From Dastarcus helophoroides (Eukaryota > Arthropoda > Insecta > Coleoptera > Bothrideridae): a DNA stretch of 64,000 nucleotides. The stretch is taken from the NCBI GenBank assembly GCA_028583605.1, contig CM053332.1, positions 22,057,178 to 22,121,177 on the forward strand, read 5' to 3'. The notes beneath the pieces are model-generated. The model made no database searches, had not been told where the DNA came from, and was given only the letters and a program-made list of their open reading frames with translations. Each line of letters opens with the position of its first letter. Position 1 is the stretch's first letter. Position numbers and translations under genes: made by a program. Below are positions 53,226-64,000 of the stretch, piece after piece.

Positions 53226-54540
53226 ACATTCAATTCATGTAATTAAAATTATATGAACGCAAAGCGTAGCTTCGCTCTCATCTAAAGCGGACATTTCTTT
53301 TTCTTCATGCGCCCCTAATTCAGTTTGCAACAAATTGCACTATTTATGAAGAGTCTAATTTGTCAATTAAATTTATTAAATTAATATATTTAATTAATAT
53401 ATTAAATATATTTAATTGTATTTAATTGTATAACTTTCAAATTCTCCTACTGAAGGCTTGCTTTGATTAGAAATGGATCTCCCTGAAGCAGGACTCCATT
53501 ATCTACGTGAAAATGGCGCCTGTTTTTGGCCCAAACTTCCAGATAAAGTTAAATAAAAGAATATTATGGGGAGTGTTAACAGGAGAATTAACAAAAGGAA
53601 TCCAGCAGCCGCCATTATCGGTTTAGTAACTGATCGATGTACTGTTTCGACAAGATATACAGATGGCAGCCTAATTAGGAAGAAATTGGAGACCCTCTAG
53701 TGTAGATTAGAGGGTCTCTAGAGGAAAACCTGTAGAAGTCAATTATAGGATAGAATGGTTTGTTTAAATTGTAAATTGTGTATATATTGTACAAATTAGT
53801 TTGTGTTCTCCATGTCTAACATGTTTCGTTTTGATTTGTTTATGATTTGGAAAGCAAACCGACTTTTTAAAGATGGCTTTCATCTAAAAAATGCAGCAGG
53901 TGCCTGTTATTTTCATCGTATTTGCCATTATATGTGATAATTTTAATAAAGTACTTATTATTTTTGAGTATGTTGTAGTTAAAAACAATTTGTTAATTAG
54001 TCCGAGTGTTTATGAGAAGTTGTAAATTTTTGACCACGGTTTTATACATATCTTGATCTTAACATATTATTTATAATAAATTATTTAAGCAGCTTTAGTG
54101 TGTAAGTTTGGCAGCAACTGTAATATTGTAGACACAGATATTAAGAAAATTTTTTGTTTAAAAAACTGAGTAAATAAGTAACAGCTTAACGTAAGAGTTA
54201 AATTTGAATAGAATTATGTTTAAATATATTCACCCTAACAAGGTGGATGTGTAATTTAAACAAGCTATTTTTTGTGTACTACAAAGATCAAATTTGTTAC
54301 TACAAAGTTAAAATTTGCAAGTTCCTATTTTAATTGACAGTTTTCTTTTACACCTTTAATGGTATGATCTACATTAAGTATGCTGTCGAAAACAAGTTAC
54401 AATATCACTTGGTATTATCATGTACTTCAAAATTAAGTGACAGTGACAATAATAAAACTAATCTCATAGAAACTTAAAACGTGTTTTATTTTATAATTTC
54501 CTCAACTTTTTGTTAAAGTTAAAATTTGCGTGGTCTTAAT
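53226..54540. other. AT-rich intergenic DNA
   Basis: No gene is supported. A 10-base-arm hairpin, GAGACCCTCT at 53689-53698 and AGAGGGTCTC at 53709-53718, is present. It could be a terminator-like or MITE remnant. A run of TTAATATATT-type sequence lies at 53370-53430. Confidence 0.5.
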
Positions 54541-54546
54541 CTAAAG

Positions 54547-54650
54547 CACTGTTTCCCAAAGTGTGGTACATGTACCAACAGAAGTCCTGGAAGAGTTTGG
54601 CAGACGTACACGCTGCACAAGTAGATGAGCTGCGCCAAATACAAGAAGCA
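54547..54650 (+). mobile_element. Possible hAT-like element end
   Basis: CACTGTTTCCCAAAGTGTGG followed by TACATGTACC resembles the terminal inverted repeat of hAT-superfamily elements, which typically start CAG.G.TTCCCAA. GC-richer sequence continues to about 54650. No matching opposite terminus or 8-bp duplication was found, so this is weak. Confidence 0.25.
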
Positions 54651-55833
54651 GTTTACTTTTGTTTTTTTTTTCACAAATATAAAAATATAATAATAAAATA
54701 TGAAGATTAGACAAACTTCTAGAAAAAGATAAACATTTTTTTAAAAATTGAACATTTTTGCAACACTGAGTTACTTAGAATTCATTTTCATTTCAATTTA
54801 GAGTTCAAATTCGAAAAAGTCTAATGGGATTAATTTGAGAAAGGTAAATTTTTAGGAAAAATCTCAATTTCCAGTTTAAAGTCCAAATGTGAAAAAATTT
54901 AAAAACTACAAGCTTAAATTCGAAATGTCTGAAAAAATTTAAAATTTCAAAAAGAAAACCTAGAAATTTATATATAGATTAACTGATACCCACGTTTTCA
55001 TCTGCGTGAAAGAAGGAAACAAATTCTGGGATTACCTTAAAAATTCCGATATTTTTTTGGAGAATTCGATTTTTATTAAAAATTTCCACTTATTTGGAAA
55101 ATTTCAGCTTGTTTGGAACATTTGGACATTTTAAAGTATTCAATTTTTTTATAATGTGGACCTTTTCTCGTTCGACTACCAAAATTTCAATTTTTTCTCG
55201 AAATTTTGACTTAGCTTTTTCTCTAAATTTTGACTTGCCAACTTTCATTACTAAAAATTTAAATATTTCCAAACTGGGTCACTGAAATGTTATATAAAAT
55301 TAATAAACATGTTTCCGATCAATTAAAGTGTAAAATGAACAAAAAAAAATCGAAATTTTAAAGGTAAATGTAAATTTTAAGAGTAAAATATTTCGTAAAA
55401 AATGCAACCTCAATTACATTCTGAACTTAAATTTTTTATGGGAAAATTGAAATTTCAAGGTCAACGCCAAATTAAAAAAAAAAGCGCGAATTTCATATAG
55501 GCGAAATTTTAGGAAAAATTTCACCTGTAGCTGAAGTAACTTAATATTTTGATAACCGATTTTTGACACAAAAGTTCAAAGAGGAAAAGGAAAGAGTTTA
55601 AACCAGATTTAAAGAAAAAACCGTGAATCCCATTGAGTGACTTGGTAGCTGGCTTTCCACTGCATGGTACCAGATATTCTATTTGGAACCTGCCAACGAT
55701 CTTTTATGTTATTTTTCGAGAAAAAAAACTACAGTAAACTGAGTCACATAAATACTCGAAGGATGTGCAGTGTAACTGATTTTCGACTGTATCTAGCGAG
55801 GAACATTAACAAATAACTTGTTTATGTATAAAA
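54651..55833. other. AT-rich DNA downstream of VPS54
   Basis: Eroded AAATTT-type sequence with no gene. It holds a second copy of the short dispersed motif AACTGGGTCACTGAAATGTT, ATATAAAATTAATAAAC at about 55270-55308. Confidence 0.5.
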
Positions 55834-55894
55834 TTTATTATATTAATTTATTTGCGTGTAAGCTATATACAAAAAAATCAACAAACAATATCAC
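55834..55894 (-). promoter_or_regulatory. VPS54 3' UTR with polyadenylation signals
   Basis: On the - strand, AATAAA occurs at 55852-55847 and again at 55839-55834, 40-60 bases after the corrected VPS54 stop codon. These are well placed as polyadenylation signals. Confidence 0.5.
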
Positions 55895-57151
55895 TTAGGA
55901 CAACCATATATCTTCCATCCCTTTATTCGACAACAAAACTTCAGGTAACACTTTTAACAATCTCATAGTCTCCAAGGTAAAAAAATATTTCAGTCGTGAC
56001 CAATCCGTGCTGAGGTCCACCGTTATTTTGAATGTTCATTTTGGCAAGCTGATCCCTAAGACGAATTTTAAAATTAGAATGTATCGTCGAATAAATACTA
56101 AACACCTGTTTTTCCGGCAAAACAGGACTAACAGCTTCGTGTAACTTCGTTAAATGCCTAGAAATATTCCTAAAAGCTTTAGACGGCACCGGCGGCTTAG
56201 CATCCCAATCGTTTAACTGTTCCCCCAAAAGCAAATTAATAATAGAAAGAATCTTCGACTCTAGCTGCTGAATATGATGCCCGATATCCCTCTCGACCCC
56301 ATCGAACGCACCAACGACCTCGCCGGTAGTCGCCCGAAAATGCGTCCTAAGGTGCGGTATAACGCACAAAACCAGTTGCAACGACCTCGAGGTCAACGCC
56401 AAATTCGTGGTCGTTATCGTTTTCAATCCGGCGGTCCTCAACGCACCCGCGCCTAACACCAATTGACACGATCGCGAGTTGAACGTCCGCAGAAGCTCCG
56501 CGAGGTTCCTCGCCACCATCGCAGCCAACAACTTCAACTCGTACGCGCACACGCAATACTCGCTCACTAACCGCAGCATAATCAACACGGTACCCACGGT
56601 GACGTAATCCTCGGCACCGACGTGGAGCACCGCAAACGTCTTCTGATGGTCCCCTAGAATATCCCCCGCGGACGTCGGCAGCGACACCAGGGGTTTCCCC
56701 GAGGTTAAATCATCAACTAACAGTTGGAACTCCGACGGGACATCCGCCACCTTCCACCTTTCTGCGTCCAGTAAAAGCGTCAGTTTATCTTTGCGTTGCG
56801 AATGGAATTTTTGCACGTAGTTACCCGCTTGTATCTTGAAGGCTGCTTTGAGGCCGGAGCATTGGCGACCGCTGATGTTTTCGCACAATTTCGAGAATGA
56901 GTCCACGATGGTGGACAGTTCGTTGATTTGGTTCGAGGCGATGGTTTGCTTGTCGGATTGGGCGCTCACCAGAGAGGCTAATCTCTCGTCGCAGTAACCG
57001 CAGATTGAGACTAGGAGTTCGTTAAGTTTGGCTTCTAAGAGGTCCAGCTTGGTAAATGATTTCGATGGAGTTATTGAGGGGGACGCCAGAGAATTCGCTG
57101 ATGTTTGCCTGATTACGTCGTGAACAGATTTGGCCCTTTGTAGCAATTTAC
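55895..57151 (-). CDS. Vps54: VPS54 exon 2 (C-terminal half, one frameshift)
   Basis: Begins at GKLLQRAKSVHDVIRQ. Intact over about 390 codons until the extra base near 55977, where the uncorrected frame would end in LGDYEIVKSVT. Correcting it yields LETMRLLKVLPEVLLSN, then the DIW-containing end and TAA at 55897-55895. The - strand carries one exon of unusually high GC (56250-57000). Confidence 0.85.
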
Positions 57152-58989
57152 CTGAAAGTTACAGAGTTTTTAAAATTGAACTACTAGGAAACCCTCAAAT
57201 TACTAAAAAAAATCTTCAAAACCCTGACTGTAAATTAGAGATTTAAAAATTTTAGTAGAAATTTTGAAAATTGAGAAATTTGTCAATCTTAGAAATTTTG
57301 AAAAGAAAAACAGGCAAAATGTGCAAAACAAGTCCAAATGATGAATATACATTCGAAAGTTGAAATAAAATCTTATAAAAGTCGAAACTCCTAAAAAACA
57401 ATCTCAATTTAAAAAAATTCAATAATTTGGGCTTAATGAGGAGAAATTAAAGTGAACATTTTGGACTTTGGGTTTAAATTTTGCAGGAAAAAAATAAACA
57501 TTGCTTCTAATTTTATATAAACATTTAACATTTCGAAAACCTAATAATTTTCGAAAATAAACAACGTAATAATAATAAAAATTAAAAATTTAGGATAGGA
57601 ATTTCGAATTTAAAATTGCAATATTCAGAGAAAAATCGAAATTAAAATTTAATTACAAACAACAACAAGAAAATAACCAAGAATCTTAAATAATTCACTG
57701 CCAAAAACAAGGTAAGTTAATTTACTATTTAACATTCAGGTGGTTTGAGACACCCAAAACACATCAAATTCTTACAAACTCCTAATATCCTAAACTCATT
57801 AAAATTCTAACGCTCGCTGTCCCTGCAACATACCTAAAGCTTCACTTGCCGTCTTCAAGGCCTTCAACCAATGGGTGGCGTCCATAGACGGGGTCACCTC
57901 CCCTGAACCCGTCAAACATTGCTCAGCGTCATCCTCGGCATCCACCATCTGCTCAATCATATACTGCTTAAGCAACGCTTGAGCAGCTATCACAGTCTCT
58001 TGCTTGTAGGCATCCAAAAACTGAAGGTTATTCTGCTTGAGTAACCCAGCGACCAAACTAATCAATTTATCAGGCTCCAGAATCCCCTCTTCCGCATCCA
58101 ATGGTCGATGCAAATCAGCGGCAGCGTAACGACCAAATTCCGTATTCAACATCTTATCTATAAGCTTCAGCATTTCCTTCAATTGGGAGGGAACGTGGCG
58201 CAGGCACGTGACACCGGCGAGCTCTTTCGCTAGAACATCCTGCGTGCTGGCGATGAGTTCTAATGCTGCTACGTAATCAGAAGAACTCAGCAGCAGCTGT
58301 AGGGTGGGTTGCGTTTGAAGTACAGTCGAAATCAGCTTGAATTTATCAATCAGCGCCTCGTGATTGGTCTTGGAGACCTTCAACCCGATTAATCGGAGAG
58401 GCGTCTTGGCCAACGTCCTATCAATCTGCTGAATCTTCGACCTTAGCACCTGAACCTCCTTACAGGCAACTTTCATCTGCTCCATAATAGTATCATGGGA
58501 TGTGATGGCGTGAAAAAACGCCTCAGACTTCTGGGAAACATGCTTGGCTATCTTAACCTCGACTATATCGAGATAGTGACTCAATTCCTCTTGCAACTCG
58601 TTATTGCTCTTATCCTTACCTTGAAACACCTCGCCGAAGACAGCTGGACTACTCAAGGGGAACTCTATCCGAAGAAAAATCTCAGGCACCTGCTCCAGCC
58701 CCGCATCATCGATCTTACCACTCTTTAAGTAATTTCCCTCGAATTTGGTTTGGGACAACCGCTGGTGACGCTTGTACCGCTTGCTGAATTTCGCTATGTA
58801 CCTCTCCAAATGGGCGTAGGTTATCTCCGGTAGGAACGGACTCTTCTCGAATTCGGTTTTCTCTACGAACGACTCGCCCCAAGTTTTAATGAGAAAATTG
58901 GTCTGCTTTCCCCGTTTCGGATCATTCAGTACAGCGGACAGATTTTGCGAAGCGCTGTATAAACTCCAATTGTCGGAGGTTGGTGTCAT
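55895..58989 (-). CDS. Vps54: VPS54, GARP tethering complex subunit (whole gene, two exons)
   Basis: Exons 58989-57834 and 57151-55895 on the - strand join through a consensus donor (TTTAG/GTATGT) and acceptor (CTTTCAG), giving EALGKLLQRAKSVHD. The product is about 803 residues. VPS54 is a subunit of the Golgi-associated retrograde protein complex that tethers endosome-derived vesicles at the trans-Golgi. The N-terminal half has the family blocks WSLYSASQNLSAVLNDP and LSHYLDIVEVKIAKHVSQKS, then long helices. The C-terminal half has RSCQLVLGAGALRTAGLKTI and GGPQHGLVTTEIFFYL. The reading frame breaks once, by an extra base after IFFYL (near 55977). In the other frame the protein continues and ends in GMEDIWLS, which matches the family's C-terminal DIW-type ending. 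It is shorter than the human protein (about 977 residues), mainly in the middle and the extreme N-terminus. Translation probably starts at 58989. Confidence 0.88.
57152..57833 (-). other. VPS54 intron
   Basis: A 682-bp AT-rich phase-1 intron, without recognisable elements. Apparent continuation of the upstream frame into LQGQRALEF is intron read-through. Confidence 0.75.
57834..58989 (-). CDS. Vps54: VPS54 exon 1 (N-terminal half)
   Basis: The ATG at 58989-58987 begins MTPTSDNWSLYS, about 60 residues into the human protein's numbering. An open stretch of 17 codons upstream lacks ATG and is preceded by an acceptor-like TTTTCTACTAG at about 59042, so a short upstream exon cannot be excluded. 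The exon is intact: 385 codons plus one base. Confidence 0.85.
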
Positions 58990-59230
58990 TTCTTGGGTAT
59001 TGTTACTTTGTACTACCTCGGGTAAATCATTCTGATTTATTCTAGTAGAAAAAAAATCGCGGCGTTAGAAAGTTTTACGGCGGCCGAAATTCACATATTT
59101 GACAGATGTCAGGTTAAAAAATTGCGATAAAAAAATGACACGGTGACAGGTGAGGCCAACGAACGTTACATCTGGACGACTGATGAATTGAACTACCGTT
59201 CATCGACCCGAGGATCATAGAACGCAATCT
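58990..59230 (-). promoter_or_regulatory. VPS54 5' region
   Basis: A GC-richer patch (GCGGCGTTAGAAAG, ACGGCGGCCGAAAT) lies 70-105 bases upstream of the start codon and probably includes the transcription start. The palindrome-like TGACAGATGTCA at 59100-59111 echoes the TGACAGCTGTCA upstream of the C5-epimerase gene. Confidence 0.4.
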
Positions 59231-60408
59231 GCAAGAACTGTATCTCAACGGAAAGGTTCAATCTATCAATTAATTGCAAGTTCTATTAAGCAGTGGCGTG
59301 CGTTGACAATTTAGAAATTTCTTGTTTTTTTGGTGGAAACGTTGTAAAATTAGGAGCATTAAACTTCTTATGATCCAGCTTGAAAAATATTTAAATTATG
59401 TAGTAAATGAAAACTCCAATAGGTTTCCACCCCTTTACCACATCGGCAATTAAATAAATAATTACGCGATACGTATTTCGCCAGCAGAACTGGCATTTTT
59501 AAGCGTAATTATTTATTTAATTGCCGATGTGGTAAAGGGGCGAAACCTTCTTGGACTTAATCACAAGCCACAGTGCTTTAGTAAATATTGTATTGTATAG
59601 ACAATTTTCTGAAACATGTTCTGTTTTCATTTAGAAATTACGGTATTCCTTCGTTGATTTATGCATTTAACCAAGAAAAATAAGGTTTTTTAGATAATTC
59701 AATTTTTTCTTGAAATTTCAAAATAATTTCAAAACGAATTTAACCTCAAAATTTCAAGATATATTTTTATAAAAATTTTGCACTGTTTTTAGGTTAATTT
59801 TTTTTAGGGTATTTTCCCTTTAAAATAGATTAACCAAATGATTAAATTAACCAAAAATCGATAAATCAAAATATTTTACAACTTTATTTAAATTAAAAAA
59901 ATAATAAAGAATTAATAGAATAAAAATTCTCCAAGTGGCAAGAAAAAAGTAGACATTTGGCAAAAATCAAACTCAATAAGAAAATTCGATTTTTGGATTT
60001 AAAGACATTATTCAGAAAGAATTGAATTTTTGGGCTAGACATAAAATTTTGAAAAAAGTCTATATTTCTAAATGAAAGTCGAAATTTCAAAAAAAAAAGC
60101 CAACAATTCAAAAAAAAAGTTGAAATTTTGGGTTACAACAAAATAAGTACATAAAAATTTAAGTCGAAATATTCTGAATTTATTTTGAGTGAAGCACAGA
60201 AGATTAAACACTAAATTTCGAAAAATTAAAACCAAAATTTCCAAAAACAAATTATAGTTAAAATCAAAATGTCAGAAGGAATGACGGAAAATCCTAGTTT
60301 AAAAATCGAAATTCCACGAAAAAAAAGTTGAATCAAAAAATCTCTATAACTTACGTTAGAATCATTAACATTCTTCACGGTAGATCCTTATTGACCGGAA
60401 ATATTATG
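59231..60408. other. AT-rich intergenic DNA between VPS54 and the 60.4-kb hairpin
   Basis: Apart from the foldback at 59422-59547, this is eroded AT-rich sequence. Short - strand open frames at 59893-60250 have only Phe/Leu/Ile-rich content. Confidence 0.5.
59422..59547. mobile_element. Second foldback family, 46-bp arms, with ribozyme-like loop
   Basis: The left arm GGTTTCCACCCCTTTACC, ACATCGGCAATTAAATAAAT, AATTACGC (59422-59467) pairs with 59503-59547, with one or two differences. The loop contains GCCAGCAGAACTGGC. On the - strand it reads GCCAG/TTCTG/CTGGC, GAAA, TACGTA, TC, the order of hammerhead stem II, GAAA box and a palindromic stem III. The position of the CTGANGA box reads TTAAAAA, so this copy should be dead. 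No protein is encoded. Confidence 0.65.
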
Positions 60409-60409
60409 T

Positions 60410-60487
60410 TTTTTTCAATTTATTCAACATTTCTTCGGCCCAGTTTGGCAAAATGGGCCGAAGAAATGTTAAATAAATTGAAAAAAA
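60410..60487. mobile_element. Hairpin with ~33-bp arms
   Basis: TTTTTTCAATTTATTCAACA, TTTCTTCGGCCCA (60410-60442) is matched by TGGGCCGAAGAAATGTTAAA, TAAATTGAAAAAAA (60454-60487) with one mismatch around an 11-base loop. The right arm resembles the dispersed motif at 33480-33520 and 55270-55308. This is probably a small foldback element or MITE. Confidence 0.6.
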
Positions 60488-61299
60488 AATCATTAACATG
60501 TTAAAACTGTAAGATTCAGTTATATTTGAGTAATTCTTGAGAAAAACAATCATAGAACAAAATAAATTATTGAATCTTATTTTTATAGCCAAAGTAACAA
60601 AATAAACCTTATCATATGGCTCATGGATGTAATTAGAAAAAAGCTTCTTTCAAATTTGTTTAAATTTGATGAAGTTCCTAAAAAAAATGAAGTTTGTCAT
60701 GGTGCAAATGTTTCACAAAAATCTGGGCCAAATAAAATAGCAGTTTTAAATTCTTCTTTGGGTGCTCTATAACATATCTCTTAAAAATATCTGATATTGA
60801 TAATTTTTGAAAAAAGAAGCAAGAGAAGAAAATTTAGTTATTTCCTTTTTGAATAAAAGCTTAATAAGATGAATATTGGCAAATTCTAGATAGTGAGAGT
60901 GAAAAATATTAATTATTATTTATTTTTATGAAGTAATTCAAAAATATTACTTTATTGGGCAAAATGCTTATAAACTAGTAAGCTGTTTGCTATGATTTCG
61001 CGATGGAAGACATTTAGAATTTTAAATAACTTGCCTTAGAACATTTCAATTGACAAATTTGAGTTTCATAATGCCAATTAAGTAACAAAAACAAATAATA
61101 ACCAATTATTTAATAATGACGTTTGTGTTTCAAAATGGTGGAATAGATTCCAATATCTGTGATACAAGTTTAGTTAAAATATCTGTGACTGACAAGTTAT
61201 TTTATAACTACTAAGCGATTGAACTATTATGCACCTCTGTGATAGATTGCAAATGTCAACAGACTTCCCCTAATGGTAATCCCCACCAGATTCCCCTGT

Positions 61300-61300
<1 letters not shown>
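60488..61300. other. AT-rich region upstream of UBE2E
   Basis: Unique-looking AT-rich DNA. No gene, repeat or element is seen. Confidence 0.5.

Positions 61301-64000
<2,700 letters not shown>

Noticed and set aside
54547..54650. Complete hAT transposon
   Set aside because: Only one terminus-like sequence was found, with no opposite end, no 8-bp duplication and no transposase.
55941..57146. VPS54 C-terminal half as a separate gene from 57799-58989
   Set aside because: Consensus donor and acceptor sites join the two in frame and the combined order matches one VPS54 protein.

Overview
This is a eukaryotic, almost certainly insect, nuclear window. The protein genes carry spliceosomal introns with GT/AG borders, one intron is only about 51 bp, and the recognisable genes are animal orthologues: Drep2 (a CIDE/DFF family protein), D-glucuronyl C5-epimerase, the GARP tether subunit VPS54 and a UBE2E-class ubiquitin-conjugating enzyme. 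Coding exons are short, GC-richer islands in extremely AT-rich DNA. I cannot fix the insect order from sequence alone. Layout from left to right: (1) 1-3640 holds a heptamer satellite edge, AT-rich DNA, a GC-rich island and a tRNA-like sequence. (2) 3641-26560 is the Drep2 gene on the + strand: four coding exons spread over 22 kb, with introns inflated by a TTGAATC/TTGATTC heptamer satellite (6.78-11.6 kb), ten tandem copies of a 371-bp repeat (15.98-19.7 kb) and a ~650-bp higher-order satellite (21.5-25.3 kb). A small intact gene for a secreted repeat protein is nested in intron 2 on the - strand. (3) 26.5-45.5 kb is a gene desert. It contains the same satellite family in the opposite orientation (30.3-33.3 kb), then a 9.3-kb diverged A-rich array, plus several copies of a foldback mobile element. 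(4) 48.5-51.2 kb is the C5-epimerase gene (+), intact in splicing but with four single-base frame breaks. (5) 55.8-59.0 kb is VPS54 (-), with one frame break close to its C-terminus. (6) 61.3-62.3 kb is the 5' part of a UBE2E gene (+); its last exon lies beyond the window. The genes are unrelated housekeeping or neuronal genes and form no pathway. The most unusual content is non-coding. A dispersed foldback element, at least nine copies here, carries in its centre a sequence with the conserved core of a hammerhead ribozyme (CTGAAGA, a stem II hairpin, GAAA, then the palindrome ACGCGT). Three copies are bounded by 10-12-bp direct repeats, and some copies form a ~330-350-bp tandem array. Such motifs are known in Penelope-like retroelements and retrozymes. 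A second foldback at 59.4 kb has an eroded version of the same layout. The terminal sequence of the first element is also embedded in every unit of the 371-bp satellite, which suggests that the satellite grew from DNA next to an insertion. Frame breaks confined to two otherwise well-conserved genes look more like uncorrected long-read indels than real decay.
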